Shown here: positions 15,959 to 23,685 of the stretch, in pieces
How positions within the stretch are numbered: position 1 is the first letter of the stretch
How the letters are laid out: every line of letters starts with the position of its first letter
Origin: F1-60-MAGs149 sp037133755
GTDB lineage: Bacteria > Actinomycetota > Thermoleophilia > Gaiellales > F1-60-MAGs149
Direction of reading: 5' to 3'
DNA: 64,000 nucleotides
Assembly: GCA_037133755.1 (NCBI GenBank)
Contig: JBAXNN010000004.1
Location: forward strand, 124,001 to 188,000
The notes under the pieces: model-generated
What the model was told of the DNA's origin: nothing
The model's input: only the letters and a program-made list of their open reading frames with translations
The model's database searches: none
Program-made: the position numbers and the translations under genes

Positions 15959-16564
15959 TCACGGTATCAGCGCCGCAAACTCCTCCGGCGTGTTGGCATT
16001 GCGCAGCGAATCGAGCTGTGGATCGGCTGCCGCGATGCCCGGTAGAGCGAGCAGCGCGGACTCCTCGAGAAACCGCGTGCGGACGCGGTCGAAGAGATAG
16101 CCCGGGCCCGCGACGCCCTCGGCGAGCGCGGCTGTCACAGTCGGCAGCGTCGAGGTGCGCCAGACCGCGGTGAGTGGATGGCGGAAGCCCTGGGCCTCGG
16201 GTACGAGCAGATCGTCGTCGGCGCCGAACGCACCAAGTAGGCCCTCCACAAACGCGGGGTGGAGGAGTGGCGTATCGACGCTGGCGACAAAGACGGCCTC
16301 GGCGCGATCGCCAATCGCCAGCAGTCCGGCCTCCACGCCACGCAGCGGCCCCTCGTTGGCAACGCGATCGCGGGCGAGCTCGATCCCCGTGGGCAGCGGC
16401 GGGACGTGTTGCTCGGGGGCAGCGACCGCGACGATGGGCCCTGGCGTCGCCTGCAGCAAGATCGCAGCTAGGTGCGCGGCCAGTGGGGTGCCGTGCCAAT
16501 CGAGGTTGGCCTTGGGCGTGCCCATGCGCGTCGATTGGCCACCGAGGAGCAGGATCGCGCCCAT
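15959..16564 (-). CDS. mobA: Molybdenum cofactor guanylyltransferase
   Basis: The 201-residue protein begins with the nucleotidyltransferase signature LLLGGQSTRMGTPKA (about residues 5-19, GTP and Lys contacts), then has a VFVASVDTPLLHP metal-binding Asp segment and an FRHPLTAVW segment as in MobA. It links GMP to molybdopterin to form the guanine-dinucleotide cofactor used by DMSO-reductase-type enzymes; related MocA makes the cytosine form used by molybdenum hydroxylases, and the two are hard to separate by eye. The leaderless start faces the divergent amine oxidase. Confidence 0.8.
   Translation of the reverse strand: MGAILLLGGQSTRMGTPKANLDWHGTPLAAHLAAILLQATPGPIVAVAAPEQHVPPLPTGIELARDRVANEGPLRGVEAGLLAIGDRAEAVFVASVDTPLLHPAFVEGLLGAFGADDDLLVPEAQGFRHPLTAVWRTSTLPTVTAALAEGVAGPGYLFDRVRTRFLEESALLALPGIAAADPQLDSLRNANTPEEFAALIP
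15961..15966 (-). promoter_or_regulatory. Leaderless -10 (TACCGT) for GlcD-like operon
   Basis: TACCGT on the minus strand, seven bases before ATG 15953. It overlaps the end of mobA, giving the three-gene operon its own promoter. Confidence 0.55.
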
Positions 16565-16570
16565 TGAGAG

Positions 16571-16576
16571 AAGGTA
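16571..16576 (-). promoter_or_regulatory. Leaderless -10 (TACCTT) for mobA
   Basis: TACCTT on the minus strand, six bases before ATG 16564. Confidence 0.55.
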
Positions 16577-16587
16577 CCAGCGGCTGG

Positions 16588-16593
16588 TAGGGT
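16588..16593 (+). promoter_or_regulatory. Leaderless -10 (TAGGGT) for amine oxidase 2
   Basis: TAGGGT, seven bases before ATG 16601. The two divergent -10 hexamers are only about a dozen bases apart. Confidence 0.6.
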
Positions 16594-16600
16594 CACGCGC

Positions 16601-17827
16601 ATGAAGACATGCGTGGTGATCGGGGCGGGTTGCGCTGGGCTGACGGCGGCGGATGCGCTGGTCGACGCGGGCATCGACGTGACGGTGTTGGAGGCGCGCG
16701 ATCGTGTCGGCGGGCGTGTGTGGAGCGACCGCACGGCGGGTGGCGCGCTGATCGAGCGAGCGGCGGAGTTCATCACCGCTGGCTACGACGCCACCGATGC
16801 CATGGTGGAGCGACTCGGTCTCTCGTACATGGGGATGGGGATCCGCTACCCCGATCGCGAGCTGCGGCCCAACCCGGGCATCGATCGCGCCGAGGCAATC
16901 GCCGCGGCGCATGCGGTTGAGCAGGCCGCCGCAGCCGCAGGCCCCGACGCGATGGCGCTCGACATCCTCGCCACGGTCGAGGACGACGACATCCGCGAGT
17001 TGCTCGCCAGCCGGTCGCAGAGCGCCTCATCGGTGGCGCTCGAGGAATTGCCGGCGGAGCGCCTGCGCACGGTCGGCCACCTGCTCGACGATGGCGAGAC
17101 GCGCCGCGTGCAGGGCGGCAACCAGGGCATCGCCCTGCGGCTGGCTGAGGGACTCGGCGCCGCCGTGCGACTCGGCGATCCGGTTACGCGCATCGAGCAC
17201 GGCCCTGACGGCGTGCGCGTCCACGCTGCGAGCGGTGTCTACGAGGCCGATGCGTGCATCGTCGCCGTGCCGCTGGCCGTCACGCAGGACATTGCGTTTG
17301 ATCCACCGCTGCCCGTTGAGCGCACCGCCGCCATGGATCGCATTCCGATCGGGCAGGCGGCAAAGCTCGTGGTGCCGGCCGCCGAGGCGATTCCGCCTGC
17401 GGCAATCATGTCGACGGCCGATCGCTTCTGGGCCTACACCTCGCCCTGCGACGACGTCGGAGGCACAGTGGTGGGCTCGTGGATCGGCGGTGCGCCGGTG
17501 CTTGACGCACTGGACGTCGATGCCGGACCGACGACCTGGATCGAGCGCATTCGTGACTACTGGACCGAGTTGCCGGAGCTCGACGAGGCAGCGGTCGAGA
17601 CGACGAGTTGGCGGCGCGACCACCCGTGGGCGAAGGGGTCCTACTCGGCCGTGACGGGCATTCCCGACGATCGCGATCGTCACCCGATCGGCGATGCCAT
17701 CGGGCGGCTGCACTTCGCCGGCGAGCACACGGCGCCACGCGACTGGACGGCCACCATTGAAGGTGCGATTCGCAGCGGCCAGCGTGCCGCGGGAGAAATC
17801 ATCGAGACGCTCGGAGGAGCAGCATGA
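16601..17827 (+). CDS. Flavin monoamine oxidase-like protein (2 of 3)
   Basis: The 408-residue protein has VVIGAGCAGLTAADALVDAG (FAD Rossmann motif, about residues 5-24), the ADP-ribose Glu in VTVLEARDRVGGRVWSDRT, the substrate-domain pattern RRVQGGNQGIALRLAEG, and the C-terminal LHFAGEHTAPRDWTATIEGAIRSG-type FAD motif typical of monoamine and polyamine oxidases. This is the clearest amine oxidase of the three. Its stop overlaps the start of a small cupin (ATGA), so the two are coexpressed. Confidence 0.8.
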   Translation: MKTCVVIGAGCAGLTAADALVDAGIDVTVLEARDRVGGRVWSDRTAGGALIERAAEFITAGYDATDAMVERLGLSYMGMGIRYPDRELRPNPGIDRAEAIAAAHAVEQAAAAAGPDAMALDILATVEDDDIRELLASRSQSASSVALEELPAERLRTVGHLLDDGETRRVQGGNQGIALRLAEGLGAAVRLGDPVTRIEHGPDGVRVHAASGVYEADACIVAVPLAVTQDIAFDPPLPVERTAAMDRIPIGQAAKLVVPAAEAIPPAAIMSTADRFWAYTSPCDDVGGTVVGSWIGGAPVLDALDVDAGPTTWIERIRDYWTELPELDEAAVETTSWRRDHPWAKGSYSAVTGIPDDRDRHPIGDAIGRLHFAGEHTAPRDWTATIEGAIRSGQRAAGEIIETLGGAA

Positions 17828-18156
17828 GCAAGGCAGTTCGATTGGCAGCAAGCGACCTCGACGCCGTCGAGGCGGTCCTCGAAGACGGCGCGATGGCCAA
17901 GACGGCCGTGGGGCTCGATTCGGGTGGTGGCCTGTCGTCGGGCGTCTGGGAGTCCGAGGCCTTCACGTGGGAGACCGACGGCTATCCCGTCGACGAGACG
18001 TGCGTGATCATCGAGGGCGTCGTCGAGTTCCGCTACGCCGATGGCAGCATCGAGACGTACGGTCCTGGCGAGGCGTTCTCGATCAAGAAGGGCACGCCGC
18101 TGGTCTGGCACCAGGATGGCACCGTCAAGAAATTCTTCGTGATCCGCGAGAGCTAG
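17824..18156 (+). CDS. Small EutQ/DUF861-type cupin
   Basis: The 110-residue single-domain cupin has VDETCVIIEGVVEFRYADG and YGPGEAFSIKKGTPLVWHQDG, matching the (S)-ureidoglycine/EutQ-like cupin_3 group. The first cupin motif lacks the usual pair of histidines, so metal binding is doubtful. It is translationally coupled to the amine oxidase upstream and may bind its product, a reactive aldehyde or imine. That role is inference. Confidence 0.7.
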   Translation: MSKAVRLAASDLDAVEAVLEDGAMAKTAVGLDSGGGLSSGVWESEAFTWETDGYPVDETCVIIEGVVEFRYADGSIETYGPGEAFSIKKGTPLVWHQDGTVKKFFVIRES

Positions 18157-18187
18157 CTCCACGGACGGGCTTGCCCCTTCGCCGTCG

Positions 18188-19513
18188 TTAGGACTCGACG
18201 TAGAGCGAGGGGCGTGGCTGGCCGAGGATCGCGCGTGCCGCGTCGCGGCCCGTGCGTACCGCACCTTCCATGTAGCCCGCCGACCAATGGTCGGATCCGG
18301 CCACGTAGAACGGTGGCTCGTGCGTCCCGTGGAGCGGGCCGACGGCCATCAGGTCGCCGGGTTCCCACAGCGTGACGTAGCCAAGCGTGTACGGATCGGT
18401 GCCCCAGTGCCGCCACAGCACGGCCTTGGCATCGACTGGCCCGCCGCACAGGCGCTCGAGGCCGTCCAGCAGGCCCTGCGTGAGCGTGCCAGGAGGTGCC
18501 GCGTCGATGTAGCCGCGCTTCTCTGGCCCGAGCAGAGAGGACAGCGTGTTCTCGCCCTGTACCCAATAGCCGCCGACTGCGTGCTCGGACACCGCGAGGC
18601 CATTCCAGCCGGCACGACGCCAGACGGGCTCGTCAAGCACCGTGACGCCCTTCGACGCCAGTGCCTGGCGTTGTCGATGCAGCGACTGCAGGCGCGCGTT
18701 CGAGAGACCGGTGATGCCGACGCGGCGCAGCGGCCCGACGGGCAGAGCGCAGACGACCGCATCGGCTGTCATGACCTCGCCACTGCCGAGCGTGACGACA
18801 CATGGCGCGCCCACGTGGATCGACGCGACCGGTGCGCTGTAGAGGATGCGGCCGGCGAGTTCGGCCTCCAGCGTGTCGACGAGCACGCTCGAGCCACCCT
18901 GCACCTTGAGGTTCTCCCACTGGGAGTAGTCCGAGCTGAGCACGCCGCCCACGCCGGCGGCGGAGCGGGCCCAAGCGAGTACCGATCCGCGCTCGAGCGT
19001 GCCGTGCGCGGCCGCGAGCGCCTCGGCCTCGAACACGCGGTACGCCATCCACGTCGGCTCGAGCGAGCGGATCAGCGCCCCGACGGAGAGGCGATCAAGG
19101 CGGGCTGCGTCCGGGTGCGACCACGGGTTGGCCGGGTCGACGGTCGCTGCAATCTGCAGCATCTCCTCCTGAAGGCGCGTGAAGCTCGCGAGGTCGGCCT
19201 CGGTCAGCCATCCCTCGCCGATGTGCGCGCCCTCGAGCATGTCGTAGCCGTTCTCGCCAGGCTCATCGGTGTAGCTCGGCACGATCTCGAGGCCGAGCTC
19301 GGCGGCGAGTTCGAGGTATCCGTGGTGGACGGTGCCGACGATCTCGCCACCCATCTGCAGCACGCGGCCATCGTCGAACTCCATGCCCTCGACACGTCCG
19401 CCGACGCGCGCCCGCGCCTCAACCAGGACGACGTCAGTGCCCGCGCGCGCGAGGTCGCGGGCACAGGCGAGGCCGCCGAGCCCTCCTCCGACAACGATCA
19501 CATCCGACTTCAT
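18188..19513 (-). CDS. Flavin amine oxidase-like protein (3 of 3)
   Basis: The 441-residue protein has VIVVGGGLGGLACARDLARAG (FAD Rossmann motif near residues 5-25), VVLVEARARVGGRVEG with the ribose-binding Glu, and the C-terminal FYVAGSDHWSAGYMEGAVRTG motif in which the usual aromatic cage residues are partly preserved. I chose ATG 19513, seven bases after GGAGG; a TTG two codons earlier is less likely. It follows the PHP gene by 29 bases on the same strand, so the two probably form an operon. Confidence 0.75.
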   Translation of the reverse strand: MKSDVIVVGGGLGGLACARDLARAGTDVVLVEARARVGGRVEGMEFDDGRVLQMGGEIVGTVHHGYLELAAELGLEIVPSYTDEPGENGYDMLEGAHIGEGWLTEADLASFTRLQEEMLQIAATVDPANPWSHPDAARLDRLSVGALIRSLEPTWMAYRVFEAEALAAAHGTLERGSVLAWARSAAGVGGVLSSDYSQWENLKVQGGSSVLVDTLEAELAGRILYSAPVASIHVGAPCVVTLGSGEVMTADAVVCALPVGPLRRVGITGLSNARLQSLHRQRQALASKGVTVLDEPVWRRAGWNGLAVSEHAVGGYWVQGENTLSSLLGPEKRGYIDAAPPGTLTQGLLDGLERLCGGPVDAKAVLWRHWGTDPYTLGYVTLWEPGDLMAVGPLHGTHEPPFYVAGSDHWSAGYMEGAVRTGRDAARAILGQPRPSLYVES

Positions 19514-19542
19514 CTCCAAGCCTCCATCAATCGATTTGTCGC

Positions 19543-20487
19543 TCAGCGAAACGCGGTGCGCTCACCGGGTAGCGGAAAGGGGTTCGACCAGGCGCGGCCG
19601 CCATCGGCCGCGGTCACGCCGATTCGCGCCCACTCCCAGTATTCGGGAGCGTCGAAGCGCGCTGCGGTGATTAGGCCGTCGCCTGAGCGCTCGATGATCT
19701 CGCCGCGGTAGCTCGAGATCGAGGCGTCGGCGTTGACGCGCCCACCGTCCCACGCGCCGGAGTGCAGCGCCACGGACGTGGCCGGCGAGCAGTGCACGAC
19801 GACGCCACCGTCGACGCGCTCGAGGCGCAGGAGCTCGGGGCCGGTGGTGGAGTAGAACGCGCCAGAGCGCAGCGCGTCGAGCACCGCCTCGCGTGTGCGC
19901 GACGCGGCTTTCACGATTGTCCAGCCGAGACCGGCGTCGCTGCCGTTCGCACTCGTTGCCTGATGCGCATCGTCGGTGGCAATGCCCTTGGCTGCGCCAC
20001 CCAGCTGCTTGATCTGGTCCCACTGCACCTCGGAGAGGCCGTTGCCCTGCTGAGCCTCACAGCCACCGTTGAACACCTCGAGGCCCGACAGCGCCGGCGC
20101 ACTCAGATAGTCGTCGGCCGTGAGGCTGCTCCAGCGCGGATGCGCGAGGTACGCCACACCGCCGTGATCGACGATCCACTGCGCGCACGCTGCAATCGTG
20201 TCGAACTCCTCGCGTGGCTCGGGTAGCTCAGCAATACCGAGGGCCAGCACCTCGGCTTCGAACGGCGCGCGATCGAGCTTCGACGACAGCTCGCTCCCAG
20301 GGATCATCAACATCGAGTCGGAAGTGCCACGGGTGATCAGCCAGTGGTCGGTGATCACGAGCACGTCGCAGCCGGCTTCTTCGTAGTGCGCGACGAGCTC
20401 CTCGATGGTCGGCTCGCCGTCAGATTGGTCGGTGTGGCAGTGCAGCTGGCAACGCAGCCACTCGCCCGGAGCTTCGAACGGATTCAT
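19543..20487 (-). CDS. PHP-domain metal-dependent hydrolase
   Basis: The 314-residue protein opens with the PHP signature QLHCHTDQSDGEPTIEELV (about residues 14-32) and has the further metal ligands VITDHW, PGSELSS, YLAHPRW and GIATDDAHQ. These bind a tri-metal centre used to hydrolyse phosphoesters. It lacks polymerase or histidinol-phosphatase extensions. It is the first gene of the transcript that includes amine oxidase 3. The substrate is unknown. Confidence 0.8.
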   Translation of the reverse strand: MNPFEAPGEWLRCQLHCHTDQSDGEPTIEELVAHYEEAGCDVLVITDHWLITRGTSDSMLMIPGSELSSKLDRAPFEAEVLALGIAELPEPREEFDTIAACAQWIVDHGGVAYLAHPRWSSLTADDYLSAPALSGLEVFNGGCEAQQGNGLSEVQWDQIKQLGGAAKGIATDDAHQATSANGSDAGLGWTIVKAASRTREAVLDALRSGAFYSTTGPELLRLERVDGGVVVHCSPATSVALHSGAWDGGRVNADASISSYRGEIIERSGDGLITAARFDAPEYWEWARIGVTAADGGRAWSNPFPLPGERTAFR

Positions 20488-20494
20488 GCTTGCG

Positions 20495-20500
20495 AACGTA
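20495..20500 (-). promoter_or_regulatory. Leaderless -10 (TACGTT) for PHP gene
   Basis: TACGTT on the minus strand, seven bases before ATG 20487. Confidence 0.55.
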
Positions 20501-20517
20501 GCACGCTGTTTGCGCAG

Positions 20518-20907
20518 TCAGACTCTGATGACATCGAGTCGCGGCACGTCGTCGTAGTCAGCGTCTTGCGTGACCACGGGGACGCCGAGATGGATTGCGG
20601 TCGCCGCAATCCACGCATCGTTGCCCGGCATGCGACGCTCCTGCTCGCGCAACTCGATGTGCAGGCGAGCCCAGGCGAACGCGACCTCTTCGTCGATGGG
20701 AATCGGGGAGGCGCGCCTGGCGGTCATAAGGGTTGTCATCCGCTGGTCTCGCGCCTCGCTGGTGCGGGCGGTGTGAATGCCGGCGCGCAGCTCACCGACG
20801 GTGATCACCGAGACGCCGACGCGCTCCGGAATCTCCTCACGTCGGATGTCACGCCCCGACTCGAGCGCGATGAAGATGCTCGTGTCGAGGACGGCCTCTA
20901 CCTCCAC
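20518..20907 (-). CDS. vapC: VapC-type PIN toxin
   Basis: The 129-residue PIN protein has the first active-site Asp in AVLDTSIFIALESG, a Glu in ITVGELRAGI, an Asp in PGNDAWIAATAIHL and a final Asp in VVTQDADYDDV. These form the Mg2+-dependent RNase site of VapC toxins. The GTG start at 20907 overlaps the antitoxin gene by ten bases, the usual antitoxin-first order. Confidence 0.85.
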   Translation of the reverse strand: MEVEAVLDTSIFIALESGRDIRREEIPERVGVSVITVGELRAGIHTARTSEARDQRMTTLMTARRASPIPIDEEVAFAWARLHIELREQERRMPGNDAWIAATAIHLGVPVVTQDADYDDVPRLDVIRV

Positions 20908-21152
20908 GGCATGTCGTCCGTGGTCTCGGGAAAGAGCTCATCGAGCTCGGCGGCGAGCGCGGGATCCGCTCGATTGCGGGCCAGCAAGTCGAGGAAGACG
21001 TCGCGCTGCAGCGAGCGGGGACGGTCGTCGAGCGGCGACACACGCGCCACGGGGATTCCGTCGACCGTGATCAGCACCTCCTCGCCCGCCCGGACGCGGT
21101 CAAGCAGTTGACGCGTGTGATTGCGCAGTTCACGCGAGGCGATCGTGCTCAT
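20898..21152 (-). CDS. vapB: Phd/YefM-type (VapB) antitoxin
   Basis: The 84-residue antitoxin starts MSTIASRELRNHTRQLLDRV and continues VLITVDGIPVARVSPLDDR, the Phd/YefM DNA-binding fold. Its C-terminal tail (FPETTDDMPWR) is acidic, as needed to wrap the toxin. The ATG at 21152 is set by a TACGGT hexamer six bases upstream; the frame extends six codons further, into the promoter. The complex is probably autoregulatory. Divergent to the DtxR-like gene. Confidence 0.85.
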   Translation of the reverse strand: MSTIASRELRNHTRQLLDRVRAGEEVLITVDGIPVARVSPLDDRPRSLQRDVFLDLLARNRADPALAAELDELFPETTDDMPWR

Positions 21153-21158
21153 GCCACA

Positions 21159-21164
21159 ACCGTA
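21159..21164 (-). promoter_or_regulatory. Leaderless -10 (TACGGT) for vapBC
   Basis: TACGGT on the minus strand, six bases before ATG 21152. Confidence 0.6.
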
Positions 21165-21201
21165 GCACATGACCTACAGCACGACCTTGGCAGCCGCGCT
21201 C

Positions 21202-21207
21202 TACGCT
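21202..21207 (+). promoter_or_regulatory. Leaderless -10 (TACGCT) for DtxR-like gene
   Basis: TACGCT, six bases before ATG 21214. It argues against the upstream ATG at 21169. Confidence 0.55.
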
Positions 21208-21213
21208 TCACGT

Positions 21214-21648
21214 ATGGCCGATGACATCACGCAGATTGCGGGCGCCGATCAGGAAGCGGTCGAACGCTCGTGCGCCGACGTCACCACGGGCGAGGCGCGC
21301 TATCTGATGGCGCTGCTCGACATGCAGCGCGAGGCCGGAGAGAACGGGCCGTCGCAGGCCAGCCTTGCTCGACACCTCAACGTCTCGGCGCCGACGGCGC
21401 TCGAGATGCTGCGCCGCCTCCGCACGATGGGCCTCGTACAAGAGGAGAAGGTCCGGCTCACGCCCGTGGGCACCAGCGCCGCGCTCGTGCTCAGCACGCG
21501 CCGTCGCGCCGCGCTCGCGATCATGCAGGACGTGCTTGGGCTTGAGGGCGAGGACGCCGAGCACGAGGCCGCGTGGCTCGCGGCCAGTGCCTCACCGGTG
21601 CTCGGGCGCCACCTGATCTCCTGGCGCGCGCACGGTACGACGAACTAG
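21214..21648 (+). CDS. DtxR/MntR-like iron-dependent regulator
   Basis: The 144-residue protein has an N-terminal winged helix-turn-helix (GEARYLMALLDMQREAGE, then GPSQASLARHLNVSAPTAL and RLRTMGLVQEEKVRLTPVG) followed by an LSTRRRAALAIMQDVLG and GLEGEDAEHEAAWL dimerisation region with Glu and His residues, as in DtxR. There is no SH3-like third domain. The metal is unknown. Its TAG stop shares the CTAG of the convergent luciferase-like gene. Confidence 0.75.
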   Translation: MADDITQIAGADQEAVERSCADVTTGEARYLMALLDMQREAGENGPSQASLARHLNVSAPTALEMLRRLRTMGLVQEEKVRLTPVGTSAALVLSTRRRAALAIMQDVLGLEGEDAEHEAAWLAASASPVLGRHLISWRAHGTTN

Positions 21649-22703
21649 ACCGTCGCCGCAGCCGCCTCGCGCTTGGCCACTTCGGCGCGCACGCGTGGCG
21701 CGACCTGCTTGCCGAGCAACTCGATGCTGCGCAGCGTTGCCTCGTGCTGGCTCGGTGCGGCGCTCATCTTCATCAGAAAGCGCGTGTTGCCGAACACCGC
21801 GTGGTAGTCGAGCAGCTTCTCGACGACGTCGTCGACCGAGCCAATCAGCAGCGCGCCGCCCGGGGCGCACTCGTAGTCGTAGTGGTCGCGGCCGCGCGGC
21901 TGCCAGCCGCGCTCGCGCCCGATGGTGTTCATCATCCCGTTGTACGTCGGGTAGACGAGGTCCTGCGCCTCTTGCGTCGACTCGCCGACGAACCCGTGCG
22001 CGTTGATGCCGAGCTGGAGCTCGGCCGGGTCGTGGACAAACTCCTCCCACGCCTTGCGGTAGAGGCGCGTCATCGGCTCGAAGTGGCGGAACTCGCCGCC
22101 GATGATGGCGAGCGCCAGCGGCAGCTTGAGGCCGGCCGCGCGCACCGCCGACTGTGGCGTGCCGCCGATCGCGATCCAGACAGGCAGAGGCTCCTGGTAC
22201 GCGCGCGGGTAGACCTCGCGGCCGTCGATCGAGGGGCGGTGGACGCCCTCGTGCGTGACGACGGTGTGCTCGCGGACGTTGAGCAGCAACTCGAGCTTCT
22301 CCGCGAAGATGTCGTCGTACTGGGCGAGGTCCTGGCCGAACAGCGGGAACGATTCGATGAACGAGCCGCGCCCCGCCATGATCTCGGCTCGCCCCCGCGA
22401 GAGCTGGTCGATCGTTGCGAACTGCTGATAGACGCGGATCGGATCTTCCGAGCCGAGCACCGTGACGCCGCTGGACAGGCGGATGCGCTCGGTGCGCGTT
22501 GCGGCAGCGGCGAGGATGGTGGAGGGGGACGAGATGGAGAAGTCGAGGCGATGGTGCTCGCCGACGGCGAACACGTCGAGGCCCGAGGCATCGGCGACCT
22601 CGATTTCCTCGAGCAGGTTGCGGATGCGCGTGCCCTGGTCGATGCGCTCGCCGGTAGCCGCATCGGGCATCGAGTCGCCGAAGTTGTAGAGACCAATCTG
22701 CAT
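21645..22703 (-). CDS. LLM-class (luciferase-like) flavin-dependent oxidoreductase
   Basis: The 352-residue TIM-barrel protein shows the bacterial-luciferase pattern: MQIGLYNFGDSMPDAATGER, FAVGEHHRLDFSISSPSTIL (EHH), GVTVLGSEDPIRVYQQFATI and GRAEIMAGRGSFIESFPLFG. Members use FMNH2 or F420 to oxidise small molecules; the EHH motif suits FMN-dependent alkanal-monooxygenase-like members. I chose ATG 22703; the frame runs on to 22925 without a family match. Confidence 0.8.
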   Translation of the reverse strand: MQIGLYNFGDSMPDAATGERIDQGTRIRNLLEEIEVADASGLDVFAVGEHHRLDFSISSPSTILAAAATRTERIRLSSGVTVLGSEDPIRVYQQFATIDQLSRGRAEIMAGRGSFIESFPLFGQDLAQYDDIFAEKLELLLNVREHTVVTHEGVHRPSIDGREVYPRAYQEPLPVWIAIGGTPQSAVRAAGLKLPLALAIIGGEFRHFEPMTRLYRKAWEEFVHDPAELQLGINAHGFVGESTQEAQDLVYPTYNGMMNTIGRERGWQPRGRDHYDYECAPGGALLIGSVDDVVEKLLDYHAVFGNTRFLMKMSAAPSQHEATLRSIELLGKQVAPRVRAEVAKREAAAATV

Positions 22704-22758
22704 GGCACGAGCATCAACGTCAGTGGCAGCGGGATTGTTCCCGAGCGCCACTGGCGGA

Positions 22759-22764
22759 TAGCAT
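22759..22764 (+). promoter_or_regulatory. Leaderless -10 (TAGCAT) for PuuE-like gene
   Basis: TAGCAT, six bases before the GTG start at 22771. Confidence 0.6.
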
Positions 22765-22770
22765 GGTGCG

Positions 22771-23685
22771 GTGATCCCCGACGACGTCCGCGCGCGCGAC
22801 CTGATCGGCTTCGGCTCCGAGCCGCCGGCGTTTGCATGGCCGGACGACGCAACGGTCGTTGTCAACCTCGTGGTCGTGTACGAGGAGGGCTCCGAGGCCT
22901 CGGCCCGTTGGGACGACGCACGCAACGAGGGCTGGGGCGAGTACCCGAGCGAGGGGCCGCAGCCGCCGCTCCTCGATCACGGCACCGAGGGGCACTACGA
23001 CTACGGCAGTCGCGCCGGCATCTGGCGCCTCGCGCGCCTGATCGACGAGGCCCGCGTGCCCGCGACGGTATCCGCGACCGCCACTGCGCTCGAGCTGAAC
23101 CCCGCCGTCGCCGAATGGATGAATACGCGCGGCCACGATCTGCTCGGCCATGGCTGGCGCTGGCTGCCGCCGTGGAGCATGGATGAGGCGACCGAGCGCG
23201 ACCATCTCGCCCAGGCCATCGCGACGTACGTGCGTGTGTGTGGTCGTCGCCCGCTCGGCTGGAACAGCCCGTATTCGGCGAGCGATGCCACGCGGCGCCT
23301 GCTGGTCGATGAGGGGGGCTTTCTCTACGACTCCGACCCGTGCGCCGACGATGTGCCGTACTACGTCGAAACCGGTGGAGCCCCGCTGCTCGTCGTGCCG
23401 TACTCGAAGACGTACAACGACAGTCGGTATCTCGCCAGCCCCGGGTTTGGCAGCCCGCGCGATCACCTCGACCTGCTGGTGATGGGCCTCGACGAGCTCG
23501 TCCGCGAGGCACGCCCGGCGATGATGACCGTCGTGGTGCACGCGCGCTGGACGGGGCAGGCAGCACGCGCTGCTGCGTTGCGGGCCTTTCTCGAGCACGC
23601 TGTGTCGGCACCGGGCGTCGCGTTCATGCGCCGCGACGACATCGCGCGCTGGTGGCTCGAGCAGTACCCGCCGAGCGCGGGCTAG
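22771..23685 (+). CDS. PuuE-like polysaccharide-deacetylase-fold amidohydrolase
   Basis: The 304-residue NodB-fold protein matches the PuuE (cofactor-independent allantoinase) group: ARDLIGFGSEPPAFAWPDD, VVVNLVVVYEEGSEAS, YDYGSRAGIWRLARLIDEA, ARNs replaced by VPATVSATATALELNP, LLGHGWRW and GWNSPYSASDATRRLLVDE. It probably opens a cyclic amide or deacetylates a small molecule. No other ureide genes adjoin it. It converges on the PLP decarboxylase gene with a shared CTAG stop. Confidence 0.75.
   Translation: MIPDDVRARDLIGFGSEPPAFAWPDDATVVVNLVVVYEEGSEASARWDDARNEGWGEYPSEGPQPPLLDHGTEGHYDYGSRAGIWRLARLIDEARVPATVSATATALELNPAVAEWMNTRGHDLLGHGWRWLPPWSMDEATERDHLAQAIATYVRVCGRRPLGWNSPYSASDATRRLLVDEGGFLYDSDPCADDVPYYVETGGAPLLVVPYSKTYNDSRYLASPGFGSPRDHLDLLVMGLDELVREARPAMMTVVVHARWTGQAARAAALRAFLEHAVSAPGVAFMRRDDIARWWLEQYPPSAG

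Noticed and set aside
21169..21214. Upstream ATG for the DtxR-like regulator
   Set aside because: The hexamer TACGCT lies between this ATG and 21214 and is spaced six bases before 21214, the layout seen at other genes.
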